The notes beneath the pieces are model-generated. The model saw nothing but the letters and a program-made list of their open reading frames with translations. It did not search any database and had not been told where the DNA came from. A program made the translations under genes and the position numbers. From Linnemannia hyalina (lineage: Eukaryota; Mortierellomycota; Mortierellomycetes; Mortierellales; Mortierellaceae), in assembly GCA_019671135.1 (NCBI GenBank), contig JAHRHY010000017.1, forward strand, positions 434,001 to 498,000: a DNA stretch of 64,000 nucleotides. The letters run 5' to 3'. Positions within the stretch are counted from its first letter, which is position 1. The number at the start of each line of letters is the position of its first letter. Positions 1 to 12,073 of the stretch are shown one piece after another.

Positions 1-552
1 ATAATGATGCGGCAGCTGACGAGTAACACCGGAGGAGGGGGGCGGTTCTCGAGGAACTGCCGTGGTTGGTGAAGCGTCCTACTGTGGGTCGCGATGCTAC
101 TGCCCGAAGGGTGGGAGACGCTGGTATCAGACCACGGTAGTTTGGTGGCAATATCTTTTGAACGTTGCACTGTTGGGCTCTTGAAGGATTGGTGAAGGTT
201 CGAGTGAACTGTATGTCGTTGTTACTGGCCCTTGAAAGGCGAGAAGAGGAATGAGTTCCAGAGCGCAGACAAGAATGTAGGCGGGGAGCGTTTATTCTGA
301 GGACGCGATCCATCGCGAGTGCGCCGGCCAGTGCCATTCTTTTTCTTTACTTTGGTTGTTTGTTGAGTGTGAAAGTAAAGGAAAAGAAACAGAGACGAAA
401 AAGGAACACTTTTTATGTGTTGCGGTCCCCCTGGAACACTGGAAACAAGGTGCCCGTGACTGTGTTGTGCACACGCTGTTGATTATTTCCTTTTTCTTTT
501 TTCCCTCTCTCTCAAGACACTCGCCTTTGCCCAACGAACGAACTAGCCAGCC
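1..552. other. Upstream region, no gene recognised
   Basis: I see no supported gene here. The last part (about 480-550) is CT-rich and leads into the TRM13 start codon, so it is probably promoter and 5' leader. The first 290 bases have no long reading frame and could belong to the leader of a divergent gene outside the window. Confidence 0.4.
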
Positions 553-2397
553 ATGTCGTCCACACCTGGAGGACAAGACATGCAGAAGCAACACCCTGTC
601 ATCTGTCAGCATTCCATCTGGGGCAGCAAACAGCAACGGTACCGACACTGCAAACTCCCCGCAAAACTCTCACCTCTCCTCCTCAAAAAACTCGACCACC
701 TCCAACAGCAGTGCTTCCTTCTTCCCCCCTCCTCACCAACCTCTCCTGTCAACGAGGAAGAGCACCAAGCAAATGTCAGCAAATACCTCACCTTCCGTAC
801 AGAGCTCCTCCAACCCGAGCTAGACGCCCACAAAGTCCTCTGCGGACACCACCAAAAGGAAGCCCAAGCCGCCCATCTCAAACAGGACGAGATTGATCGA
901 CAGAAGCAAGAAGGGACGTACCAGGATCCGGAGGAGGTGAAACGGTTAGCGAAGGAACAGCCTGTGGATCCCAAAGATATTCCGGGGGCATTTTTGGATG
1001 CTATTGAGAGGGTTTTCTCAAATGAGCCGTCGGAGTGGGTGAGGAGGGTGTTGGATCAGGCTGATGGGCCGGAGGATTGGAAGATGGGGCGATCCTCTGG
1101 ACGGAGAAAGCGATCAGGACTGGAAGATGATGAAGGCGAGGAGGAGTTGGGAGGGATTGACGGTGTTGTGGAGAAGGAGTTTCCTTGTCACGAGTCGTAT
1201 GAGGGTCTATTCTCGGAGGCGGGCGCAAAGAAGAAACGACATTTGGCACAGGAGTCACAGCTGATCCAGTCCATGTCGACGTTGGGTCTTTTGAAACCTG
1301 TTCTGGAGCAAGACGGAGATGATACCAGGGATCAGAAGATCAATGGAAGGAGAAAGAGGCCGGTGTTTGTGGAGTTTGGAGCTGGAACGGGTGGTCTGTC
1401 GCGTCATCTTCAGCTGGTTCTGGAGACCATCGTCGCCACTTCACCCGCCGCGTCATCGACCACTACCTCGGATTCTGCTTCAGGAGAACAACAACAATCA
1501 TCTACCACCACATCGACAACGACGACACCAGAACCGTTCAACTTTGTCCTCCTGGACCGCCAAAAATTCCGCTCACGCAACCAAGTCGACTACATGATCC
1601 GAACCCAACCGCGACCTGTCAAACCGCGTGTACTCCGAATCACAAAAGACGTCCGAGAACTGACTCTCGAAAACCTGCAATTGATCCATGAGGTCGAACC
1701 GGGCGTTGCATGGCCAGATTGGACCGAAGGTGGTGGGGGGTTGATAAAGCCCAAGGAGGAGACGAGACGGGTCCCGACGCATTATTTGTGTATTTCGAAA
1801 CATTTCTGTGGGCCAGCGACAGATCTTGCGTTGTCGTGGATGAGGGAGCAGCGGCAGCGGGAGAAGGAGGAGGAGGAGGATGGAGAGGAGAGGCAGGATT
1901 TGTACTCGATTTGTTTTGCGACTTGTTGTCATGGTATCTGTGAGCCGTTGTTGGTGGTCGCCAAGCCTTATTTGCTCGAGCTGTTGAATTCATCAGCCTC
2001 ATCGTCATCCTCCGTCGCGGTCAAGAAGCGGAAACGGGTCGAGAGCGAGGAACACGATGCTAACAGTACGGCGCAGCTCGATGAGACCACAACCACATCG
2101 GAAGTATTATCGTCAGAACAACTGGAGGCCTGGATCCCGTGGATCATCAAACTGACCGGATGGGCAACCTTGGGCAAGGAGGAAGAGAGTAGTCTGGTCG
2201 CTCGACCCGGCAAAGACGCTGCTACGGAAGAAGTGATGACTCGGAACGAGAGACGGGTGTTGGGCAAGAGGTGCAAGAAGCTGTTGGATATGGCGCGGTG
2301 TATGTATTTGATGCGCGAATGTGGGTTCCGGGAGGCCAAATCGATCGAGTACACGAGTGAGAGTGTTGAGAGCGGGGCCATTGTTGGCACTATGTAG
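553..2397 (+). CDS. TRM13: tRNA 2'-O-methyltransferase Trm13
   Basis: A single-exon protein of 614 residues, longer than the human homologue (about 480). Trm13 uses S-adenosylmethionine to methylate the ribose of position 4 in the acceptor stem of some tRNAs. The SAM-binding motif FVEFGAGTG lies near residue 271. The family motif SKHFCGPATDLAL is near 415 and FATCCHG near 456, followed by WATLGKEE, which resembles the C-terminal WATCG segment of animal Trm13. At the N terminus a CQH...RHC pair (about 18-34) and a CGHH (about 98-101) look like the CCCH zinc finger of the family interrupted by about 60 residues. A serine/threonine-rich loop at 290-325 and a KRKR-containing loop near 495 are insertions. 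The start at 553 follows a CT-rich leader and is the first in-frame ATG. Confidence 0.88.
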   Translation: MSSTPGGQDMQKQHPVICQHSIWGSKQQRYRHCKLPAKLSPLLLKKLDHLQQQCFLLPPSSPTSPVNEEEHQANVSKYLTFRTELLQPELDAHKVLCGHHQKEAQAAHLKQDEIDRQKQEGTYQDPEEVKRLAKEQPVDPKDIPGAFLDAIERVFSNEPSEWVRRVLDQADGPEDWKMGRSSGRRKRSGLEDDEGEEELGGIDGVVEKEFPCHESYEGLFSEAGAKKKRHLAQESQLIQSMSTLGLLKPVLEQDGDDTRDQKINGRRKRPVFVEFGAGTGGLSRHLQLVLETIVATSPAASSTTTSDSASGEQQQSSTTTSTTTTPEPFNFVLLDRQKFRSRNQVDYMIRTQPRPVKPRVLRITKDVRELTLENLQLIHEVEPGVAWPDWTEGGGGLIKPKEETRRVPTHYLCISKHFCGPATDLALSWMREQRQREKEEEEDGEERQDLYSICFATCCHGICEPLLVVAKPYLLELLNSSASSSSSVAVKKRKRVESEEHDANSTAQLDETTTTSEVLSSEQLEAWIPWIIKLTGWATLGKEEESSLVARPGKDAATEEVMTRNERRVLGKRCKKLLDMARCMYLMRECGFREAKSIEYTSESVESGAIVGTM

Positions 2398-2610
2398 TCG
2401 CCTTGGACATCTTTTTCTCTTTTCTTTTCTTTCACGCGTTCACATAGACGCACACGTAATAGAATTCTTTTACTATCAGCATTGACCAGACAGGCAATTG
2501 AAAACAGAATGACGGTGGTTCTTATGAAGAAAAGATTGGGGGATTGTATATTTGTTCACAATAATTATTCTCGTTCTATGCTGTGTTCTTCTGCTGCGTT
2601 ATTGCACCAT

Positions 2611-3426
2611 TTAATGGTCATCAGCGTGGGCGGCGTGGCCAGCCTTGCTGAGTCTCCACTCTAATTATCACAAGAGATAAAAAATACAGACATGGCGTTA
2701 GCTACCTTTGCTTTTCTTCGTTCAGTGGTTTCCGATATTGGTCATATATGATTCCTGGGATCCAGTGTCGCGTTATTCTTGACACGATATTGCCGTTGTC
2801 TTAAAAGTGTCGATATCCAAATCCTGGTCCGTGACTTCCCGTGCTGATGATTTTAACAGTTCCGTCGAAAATAACACAAAAACACAAAAGAAACCGAGAA
2901 CAGGAGACGTACGGTGGTTCTCCCTGCCCCAGTTGAAGAGTCCGTAGGCGGCACCGAAGGGGACGGCAATGTAGAAGGCATTGGCGCTGACGCGACGGAA
3001 GGTGTTGAAGACAGCCTGGTGAAGGGCACCGGCAAAGGCGCGCTGCTCATAGGGCGACAAGGTGTAAACGGCGATTCCGCGCTGCTTGGGAGCGCCCAAG
3101 TGTCCCCACCAGCCCATCCATTTTCCTATGGGAGGTAAGAAGAGAAAGAGCTATTAGGAGGTGTTTGAGATAGGCATGGGAGAGTATTTTTGACGAGGAG
3201 GAGGGTATGGGTAGGTGTGTGGTCGTTGGTGTTGTTGAGTCAGGTACTGATGAGGCCCTTCGGACATTCTCGCTATCATCCGGAAGTGTATGCTCCGGGA
3301 GTGAAAATAAAGCGAGCTGACAAGGCGTATTTTGTCGTCGTCGTCTGCTGTCGAGCTGTAGTTGTTGGTTGTGTTCCTTGTGTCCTCTTGTGGTTGTCGC
3401 AGTTGTTTGAACATACCGCCAGCCAT
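2611..3426 (-). CDS. QCR8: Cytochrome bc1 complex subunit 8 (Qcr8)
   Basis: Three exons on the minus strand: 3426-3417, 3125-2913 and 2660-2611, giving 90 residues. Qcr8 is a small subunit of mitochondrial respiratory complex III. The assembled protein starts MAGGKWMGWWGHLGAPKQ, as fungal Qcr8 proteins do, then has LSPYEQRAFAGALH and FNTFRR. A single membrane segment lies at about residues 50-70 and the tail is QWRLSKAGHAA, which matches the yeast SKAG tail. The first exon is only 10 nt (donor GTATGT) and the last 50 nt (acceptor TTAG), so neither appears as an ORF of its own. Length is normal for the family. It is tail-to-tail with TRM13 and head-to-head with the succinyl-CoA ligase gene. 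Confidence 0.93.
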
Positions 3427-3792
3427 GTTGATTTAGATTTGAGTGTTGAAAGGGGTGAAAGAGGGGAGAAAAGAGAGAGAGTTGATTGAATGCAAAGAGA
3501 GCAATCGCAGGGCGAAAAAGAGATTCCGAAGTGAGAGTGAGGGACGTCGGCTTTGTTTATCTTTTTCGTAATTGAACATCGGTATTTCTCTAATTGAATG
3601 ACGAAGCGTGACCTCAGCAAACACGTACGGAATATCCACGACCACCAGGCTCCGCTCATTGGATGGCTCTGTACGTGGCTCAGTGGACGACCGTTCTGCC
3701 CTCTGCCCTACTATTTACTTTCACGACGTTTTGGAAGAACGCATTCGATCCATCTCTCTCCCCTCTCCCCACTCTTCACTTTTCTTCACATC
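3427..3792. promoter_or_regulatory. Shared divergent promoter, QCR8 / succinyl-CoA ligase
   Basis: The two start codons are 366 bp apart and face away from each other, so this interval must hold both core promoters and 5' leaders. It contains a CT-rich stretch just before the ligase ATG (about 3755-3790). I see no perfect TATA box. Co-regulation of a TCA-cycle and a respiratory-chain gene is an inference from the arrangement. Confidence 0.6.
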
Positions 3793-6700
3793 ATGTTCCG
3801 CTCCATCCGCTCTGCCTCGGCCCTCGCCAAGGCCATGGTAAGGAATACCCCATACACTTTCAGGACACACTAGTCAACGTGACGCACAGCGAAGCCCGCT
3901 ATTTTCATCTGTTATCTCCACTCCCGGGCCCATCCCTTGCACAAAGAGAACTGGGAAAAAAATAACGCGCGCTCTATTTATTATTGATTTTTCTGGGGGT
4001 GCCTGAGAATATTTGGGGGAAAACAAGAGGGGACAACAGGAACCAGCCAGGAAGCTATACGGAATCAACTTTCAACTTCATGGACACTCCGTGAGTACGG
4101 ATCGTCATCGACACTCTCACACACAGATCGACTGGTATTACCTTTTATTATTTTTCCCTGGATGAGCGACGGCAACAACAGCGAAAAACACGCCACCCGG
4201 CTGCCTTATTGCCGCTTCAGGGTATTATTTTTACCCCGACTTACCCGACCAAACCCATCCATCGGACCAGCAAAACAACAGCGACCGGGTCGCTTTTTTA
4301 TTTGTTGTTTATGCAGCAAGGATTACAACCAACACGACAAGAAGTAGCGAGTATCGGAATGAGACCGGGACGAAACGAACAGTGGATCGTCACTCAAAGG
4401 GACAATCAGTTCCGATCCACCAGCGAGAGAGAACGAGATGTAGTTGCTCTCAGCACAAAGACACCTAAAAAGTCATTTCCCTTGATCCCCGCGATTGTCT
4501 TTATATGTTCAGGCGTCACTCCATCTTTCTCCCAACCTTGTTACAAGCGTGTGTGCGTGTGCATTCCGTGTTGTTCCTGTGTGCTGTTGCGTTGCGTGTC
4601 TGTGTGTTGTGTCAATGCACAGTTTGAACACCAATTATTCCATTTTTTCAAAGGCGGTCAACAGCATCATCACAACAAAGCAACAACAAACCCTGCTGTC
4701 ATCATCTCATCGCCTCCTCTTTATTCTCATTCGACATAACTGACCATTTTTTATGTTTATCGTTGTTTTCTCTATCAGCCCCGCATGAACCCTGCTGCTC
4801 AGCAGAAGCGTTTCTTGTCCATCCACGAGTACATGTCCATGGATCTTCTCCAGAAGCAGGGCATCAAGACCCCTCGCGGTGGTGTCGCCAAGTCTGGCGC
4901 TGAGGCCTTCAAGATCGCCGAGACCCTCGGTACGTTCTTCTTTTCACACTTTGATGCCTTCAATTGCTCAGTGTTTTGCATGCGGGATAGTCGATGGCGT
5001 TTTCTACCTTGCCTGTCTGTGTGCCCACCCATGTTTTCGGTTGTTTGTGCTTGTTGGGTTATTTGTGAGTGTTTGTGCGGATGGGATGAGTGTTATGTGT
5101 GCGTGTATTGTGTGTGGATCGGATCATACGTTCCGGTCTGTGCCAAACATACACACACATTGTTGCACGTGCGCATGGACTTGGAAGGAAGAGGATGGAC
5201 AACAAACACCGCTTTGCTTTCTGCTCGGCTACCCTTTGCTTCAACTGAGCCATTTGGAGAACTTCGACGACGCCTGCAGGAACGTCTAACAAAAAATGAC
5301 AGCAAACACCCAACAACGGACTTCAATTGGAATAGGGCTGCCAGGAGAGAGAGGGAGAGAGAATACAAAGCCCCAACCTTACCCACGGTCAAAAAAATGA
5401 GCTCCGCAAAAATGGATGATGTGATATACCCGACTCCTTTTGTTCAGTTCAACCGGGCAAGCGCAAAGGATGCACAACGCCTCCCTATTTCAACTTCATC
5501 ACCAATGAACATCTCAGTCCTAACGCATAATACCACCTTCATTTGTTAATCACTTATAGGAACTGAGGACATGGTCATCAAGGCTCAGGTTTTGGCCGGT
5601 GGTCGTGGTAAGGGTACCTTCGACTCCGGCTTGAAGGGAGGTGTCCGCACCATCTTCTCGTAAGTTACCCTCTTGTCTTTGGTGTAGATCGCGATATTCA
5701 ACTGCATGGACACAGGAATTATCAACTGAGCGCGCAAATCTAACGACTATGCCTTTTCTTCTATAAAATAGCCCCACTGAGGCCAAGATGTTCGCTGACC
5801 AGATGCTCGGACACAAGCTCGTTACCAAGCAGACCGGTGCTGCTGGCAAGATCTGCAACGCCGTCTACATTTGCGAGCGCAAGTACGTCCGTCGCGAGTA
5901 CTACTTTGCTGTCTTGATGGACCGCAAGTCCCAGGGCCCCGTCATGGTTGCCTCTTCCCAGGGAGGAGTTGACATTGAGTCCGTCGCTGCTGAGAACCCC
6001 GAGGCCATCCTCCAGTTGCCCATTGACATCAACAAGGGTGTCGACCGTGCTGCTGTCCGCGACCTTGCCGAGCGCATGGGATTCACCCCCAAGTGCGTTG
6101 ACCAGGCCACCGACACCATGATCAACTTGTACGACCTCTTCATGCAGAAGGATGCCACCATGGTTGAGATCAACCCCATGGCCGAGTCTGCCGACCACGA
6201 GGGTACGAATGGCTCCTTTTTACATCTATGTGCTGGCATGAATTTTCAAATGCAGGTGCAATATTAATGGCTGACACGATGTGAATTTCTCTTTTATTCT
6301 ATATAGTTATCTGCATGGATGCCAAGATCAACTTTGACGATAACGCCGAGTTCCGTCAGCACGAGGTCCACGCTCTCCGTGATGTCACCCAGGAGGATCC
6401 CCGTGAGGTTGCTGCTGCCAAGTACAACTTGAACTACATTGGATTGGACGGATCGATCGGATGCCTCGTCAACGGAGCTGGTTTGGCCATGTCGACCATG
6501 GATATCATCAAGTTGCACGGTGGTGAGCCCGCCAACTTCTTGGATGTCGGTGGTGGAGCCAGCGCTGACCAGGTCACTGAGGCTTTCAAGATCATCTCGT
6601 CCGACCCCCGTGTGACCACTATCTTCACCAACATTTTCGGAGGTATCATGTCGTGCCGCGTTATTGCCCAGGGTATCATCGCCGCCGCCTCGACCCTCCA

Positions 6701-6896
6701 GCTTCAGATCCCCCTCGTCGTCCGTCTCCAGGGTACCGAGGTCGATGAGGCCAAGAAGTTGATTGCTGAGTCTGGACTCCGTATTATCACCTCGGACGAT
6801 TTGGATGATGCTGCCAGCAAGTCTGTCAAGTTGAGCAAGATGGTCAACATGGCTCGTGAGGCCAAGATCAACGTCTCGTTCGAGTTGCCTATCTAA
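3793..6896 (+). CDS. LSC2: Succinyl-CoA ligase beta subunit, mitochondrial
   Basis: Five exons: 3793-3837, 4779-4929, 5560-5659, 5772-6202 and 6307-6896, totalling 438 residues. The enzyme interconverts succinyl-CoA and succinate with nucleotide phosphorylation in the TCA cycle, as a heterodimer with the alpha subunit in the mitochondrial matrix. Exon 1 encodes an arginine/serine/alanine-rich leader ([15 protein letters not shown]) typical of a mitochondrial presequence. Then come [14 protein letters not shown], the ATP-grasp segment [22 protein letters not shown], and the C-terminal ligase domain with [29 protein letters not shown] and TNIFGGIM. The length fits the family. Intron 1 is 941 bp, long for this window, and separates the presequence from the enzyme. 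I cannot tell ADP- from GDP-specificity from sequence alone. Confidence 0.95.
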
Positions 6897-7261
6897 GTTA
6901 TTTGTTTTTTCTGTATTAGACCCAGGACACGGAAGAGAAGAGAGAGAGAGTGAGATGGAGAGAAACGAACGAAGTAGCATAGTATTTTTACAGCCGCACG
7001 ATTATAAAAAAAAGAAATCATTCATCATTACTATGTCTATCATGGGCTTTCATTTAAATTTTACTGTTGGCGCGTGGTTCCTTGCCTAGCATTGAGCAGA
7101 CCACTCGTCTCGTTATCTAGCGTTGGCGAAAGCGACTTTCTAGACATGTCATGCATGTAAGCCCCGTCCCGGCCTACCTGCAGAGGTGGTATCTTTTTAG
7201 GTTACGATGAGCAAGGCGGAAAATTGAGCAGCCGTTCATCGCAAATGTCGTTTTGTCCGAT

Positions 7262-7381
7262 TGGTGATGAGGAATGAAGAGAAGAGAAGGGAAGGAAAGG
7301 GAAAGAAGAGGAAGGGAAGGGAAAGAAGAGGAAGGGGTAGGGTAAGAGAAGAAACATGAAGAGAGGGGAGGGGAGGGGGGG
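7262..7381. repeat. Polypurine tract
   Basis: About 120 bp are almost purely G and A on the plus strand, with a direct repeat of a GGGAAAGAAGAGGAAGGG-type unit and near-mirror symmetry. Such tracts can form triplex (H-DNA) structures. It has no coding potential. Confidence 0.7.
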
Positions 7382-10300
7382 CACCAGAGGACCCAATAAG
7401 GGTTTCCCCGGAGTGTTCACCCGATTTAGGAAAGCAGATACAGTGGATTTTTTTTTTTCGTCGGCCCAATTTTAACAACAAAAAGCATTTGCTAGAATTG
7501 AACCATTGGCTCTTTTTTTTCTTTTTGGATGGCTATTCCCCGCGTGGTCGATGGTGTGAATAAAGGCGGGATAATTCGTTGTTGTTCATTGTCGTTATTG
7601 TTGTTGACATGAAGGCAAGGGAAAGATGAAGTGCAGAGGATGGTTTTTTTTTCTATATTTGTTTGTTTGTTTGTTTGTTTGGATCGTCTTTTTTTTTTGT
7701 CACACAGAGAGAGGGAGCTCTAGTACTATCTACGCGGGGTATAGCTCACAAGAAAAACGCGGGGGAAGAGTGAAGGGTGCGGAAAGGTATGAGATTGGTG
7801 GCGGGTAGGGTTGTCGGTTGTTTTGTTTGTGTGCTTTTGCCGTTATGAAGTAAAGACGAAATCGTGAAAAAGGACACTAGAAAAAATTAAGGCAAAATTA
7901 AAATGAAAGAAATAGGGAAACAGAGCGCAGAACGACTTTTTCGCATTGACCGACCAGGCGTTCTTTTGTTGTTGTTGTTGTTGTTTTGCAACTTCGGAAG
8001 TTCAGGGACCAAAAGGTATTAGATATCAGATGAGAGATGCGGCGAGCATTCCTTAAGTATCTTAATGGTTTTGTTTTCTTTCACTCTCTCTCGCCTCGAG
8101 ATCTCATTTTGTTTTGAGCGTGCGGTTTTGTTGTTCCTGAAGAGAGCGATATCGTCTCCCTTCGGTCAAAGGAACGAGGAATGCGGCGAATTATTAATGT
8201 GAGATATTACCCTAGCGCCGAGCGAAAGCTGTTTAATGTCGGTTTGTTTATGTCCCTGAAGGTAGATAGGTGTTTGTGCGTATTGTTGGGTTTTTGATGC
8301 TGACTGGCTCGTTGTGTTTGGATTTGGTACCTGAATGTAAGTACTACTGCCTTCTTCCCCTTCCTCATCTCCCGAATCTCTTCCTATTCGACAAGATAAC
8401 TATGGGAGGGACGCTTGTTTTGTTTTGCGTGTTCGTTTGCTGCAGTCTGTGTGTTTGTTGGTTTTTCGTAGATTCTGCAAAATAATAAAGAGCCGCTAGG
8501 TCGTAGATGGCTCGCGTCCGTGGCTCCTTGATGAGAACCATCTACCCTCTCCTTGAAAACGACAACGTCGTTGTTGTTTTCACCAGATAAAACCTCCGCT
8601 CTGGATATATGAATACCCTCGACCCCGCAAAAGGACAAATAAGGTGAAAATGTACCCCATTGTCCAAAGACGCCTCCCCCTCTTTCTCTTTGCCCCTCAC
8701 TGCGACATCGTTCTATCCTTAGGCCAGTAAAACACTCACCGCATAGGAGTACAAAAAAAGAAGCGAACAATGGAAGCCTCTCTACCTCCTCACATCAGCC
8801 TATGGTTTGTGTGCCGATGAGCAACGTGCTACTAAAAGAGTCCAGGCCAGACAGAATCCTAATCCCCACACAACCATGCCCAACCAAATGAGATATCCTA
8901 CCCTGGTTGCGGCGGAGTTGAATGCCTCGCGTTTTTTTTTTGTATGCCAAGAGGAAGGAAAGGAAAGGGATTGAAGTAAGGTATAGCAGGAGTGTCCAAT
9001 AGAAATGACTATCAAAGAGTTCTCCCCGCGTTTTTGGTGACATTTTTTTTTGTATCTCGGATCCGTGGGCTGGAACTGAGTAGGCTTGGCTCACTCTCTT
9101 CATGCCTTACATCGCCTGGCTCAATCACTGATAGGTTGACCCTGGACATTACTTTGACCCTGCACCTTCTCGTTAATCTAGTCAAAATGGGCCTCATTTC
9201 GTTGGCTCGACTTTTAATATACGGATGCGTGATGACTTGTGTCGGAATCGGAAAAGTGGGGAAAGTACCAACAAGGATGTAGCAGGTAAACAGGGGCATG
9301 CAGGAGGTGAACAGTGAAGGAAGAAAAAAGGGTGGTCGTTGGAGGGAGGAGGATTCTAGTGTGGTTCTAGTTTTTTTTTCTCTTTTTTTTCTACGGACAG
9401 TCAAGAAGGCACAAGCCGAAGTTCTAGTTGTATCGTGCCTTATTCGTCAATTCCTTTGGATCGAGATTCTTTGATCAGGAGCAAAAAAAAAGTCTTTCCC
9501 TGGTGGTGCTATCGCAGCAGAAGCATTGGCCTATGTTGTGTATCGAAAGGTCAAGAAACGCGATCTTTTATGTACCCCATCTAGGCTTTGAAGGCGAGTA
9601 GGAGATAAGTGGAGAAAGGTTGTAGAGTGCAAGACAGTGATCAAGGAAGAACTCTTTGTCACAATCTCCTCATACCATTTTAATGTCAGATATGCAATTC
9701 TACGATTGATCGGACCCTCCGATCTCTTCTCTGCCTTAGACCTGGCTGGTTCCCACTTGTTGCGTCATAGGTTCGAAACTAAACTACCACGGAGTTGCCA
9801 CGAGGTAAGAGCGGAGCTCTTTGCGAAGACCTGGTTCCCGCCCTAAATAGGGAAAATCATGAAGACATGCTCTTTTGTATCTCCAAGTCATGACGATATT
9901 GGTGACCCTTGCAAAAAACTGGGCTATAGGAGGAGATAAAAAATAGATATCTTTCATGCATGCGCCAGCTGTTACTCTAGGTTAAAGTAATAAAATGAGA
10001 TCGATTAAATCATACCCCTTGGGGGCTGTGAGAAGCCGAAGAAAACGGATGAAAGAGTGCTGCATGAAGTAGAAGGAGGGAGAGTATCCCTTATTGGGGA
10101 AGTTGTGAAAAGCGGGGGAGAGGCAGACGAGAGCACTGTTGCATGGTCGAGATTGCGTCGCTTAGAAAAGTAGCGGCAACACCAGCAAAAAAAAAAGGCT
10201 GAACAATCAACCCGGCCTGCCAGTACGTCGACCGGTTGTGGAAAAAGTTCATGAACAAATCAGGCAAGGTAAAAAAGGGTTTGATTTTTAACTTCCTTCT

Positions 10301-11627
10301 CGTGTGCACGCGTAGAACCGGGAACCTCTCGGAACAAAGAAAAAGAAAAGAATACAAAAAAAAAGTGGATATTCCCCGCGTTTGTAGAACCCGACCGATC
10401 CCTCCTCTCTTACCTTTTAATGTGCCAATCCGTCTCAGTTACATGACGATGAACTGTTTCTATTATTCATTCATTATTTATAGACATTCATTCATTCTGT
10501 CATCTTTTACCATAGTCGACTGAAAGGGTGGAAGAAGAAGCACAAGAAAAGGGTGATGGAAGTGAGTGGGACGAACAAGAATGGTCTGATCAGAGCACTT
10601 GAGCAATGCAAATCGTATGCAGATCACATATATCGAAGCATTCCTTCAAGAGGTAAGGGCAGGCTGAACACAGCCAAGTGGAAAGGAGAGGGGTCATATT
10701 TGTCACATGGGCCCCTTCCCTATTAGTTCCAACAAAAGGGATGCGGTGAATGAAAAAAGGGCTTATTCGTAAAGAACGTTGGAGAATTCTTCCTGTCCAT
10801 ACCGTCCCCAAAGGGGAAGGGATCCATTTAACGCTTGAGCAAGTAAGAAAAATGAGAGGAAAAGGTGGTCAGGTTGTGGTGGTGAACGCACTCAAACTTA
10901 CCTCTCTTCCTTTCCCTCCCTCTCCATCTCATAAACAAATTGTAGGGACGAAAAGTATGTTCATGGCTGCCCGTGTTTTCAATGTCAACGCAAAAAAAAA
11001 AAGAAGTTTTGTTTGTTTGGTTGCAGTTGGTTGATTCATGTTGAGTGTCGTATGTTGAGTAAACAACAACACCAACATAGATCATTTGAACAAAGTTGTA
11101 GTCAATCGGCCCTTTTGTCAATGAGCCCTTTGTGACACACAGGCACACAACAACAGACGTATCCATAGGCAGTTCCCTTGGATACCTTTGTTTGTTTGAC
11201 CTGACGAACAGTCAACCAGGTTGGAGCGAAGTGGTCTGTATCAACAAAGCAAGGGAACCTAGCTTTAATTCTGTTGATAGTCAGTAACAGGAATTGAGGT
11301 TCAGTGAAAAACATTGAGGCGACCAAACCCAAGGAAGGGCGGAAGAATAGCCGTGGACGATGAACAAAGAAGGGCAAGTAGCCAGGGATGCTTACCCGCT
11401 CTTTTGGCTAGAAACAGCGTTTCAGTCACCTTGTTTTTTTTTTTTCTCCAGAGAGACCCTTCCTTCTTTTGCTTACCTTCGCCCTTCTCTCTGCTGCTTT
11501 TTGCCATTCATTTTCTACGACTTGAAATGAGCCTTTGGTAAGTTTACGTTATTCTTTACTCGTTCATCCCTTGACTGTATTGAACCGCAAGAAGACCTTC
11601 CAGGTTACTGGTCGACTGGTTTCGACA

Positions 11628-11635
11628 TATAAATA
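11628..11635 (+). promoter_or_regulatory. TATA box (TATAAATA)
   Basis: A perfect TATAAATA lies 438 bp upstream of the next start codon and is followed directly by about 400 bp of strongly CT-rich sequence, the usual leader type for highly expressed fungal genes. I infer a long pyrimidine-rich 5' UTR or an unannotated leader intron. Confidence 0.55.
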
Positions 11636-12073
11636 CTCAACTCCGGCCACCCTCCATGCCCTGATTTTTTTTTTCTTTCTTCTCCACTCGACAACACTTC
11701 CCTTCTCTCTTCTCTCTTCATTCTTCACCTCTCATCTTCTCCTCACTCTCGCATCATCGCTCGCGCTCCCTCGCCGATCGCCCTTTCATTATCTTCTCCA
11801 CATCTCCACATCTCCGCCTTTTCCGTTGTACATATATCTACTCTACCCTTTCATACCAACTCGACTCACTCTCGTTTATTCGATCTGAGTTTCATACCCC
11901 CTTTGTCCCTTCTATCAATTCCACTCTGAACCCTTGATCCCTTTCACAACCTACACTTCTCATTCCTTCTATCCTTCACTCCTCAGCCTCATCGACACTC
12001 ACTTTTTGTTTGACTCAACTCTTCATTCTACTCATTCCCCCCCACCCAACAACAAACAGCAATAACAGCAAAG

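Larger units (their letters stand above)
6897..12073. other. 5.2-kb interval without a recognisable gene
   Basis: I found no protein family, no convincing exon chain and no tRNA here on either strand. The reading frames present are short and low in complexity. What is visible: a purine-rich tract (7262-7381), a (GTTT)n run near 7660-7680, a (TTG)n run near 7968-7985, several poly(A)/poly(T) runs, and a TATA box with CT-rich leader at 11.6-12.05 kb belonging to the next gene. The first few hundred bases are presumably the ligase 3' UTR. Non-coding RNA or a very small split gene cannot be excluded. Confidence 0.5.

Noticed and set aside
292..648. 118-codon minus-strand frame opposite the TRM13 start
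   Set aside because: Low-complexity lysine/serine sequence that lies antisense to a CT-rich leader; no family similarity.
7440..7510. GGTTCAATTCTAGC on the minus strand as a tRNA B box
   Set aside because: The surrounding bases are A/T runs that cannot form a cloverleaf.
9760..9800. GGTTCGAAAC, similar to a tRNA T-loop (B box)
   Set aside because: No matching acceptor, D or anticodon arm could be folded around it.
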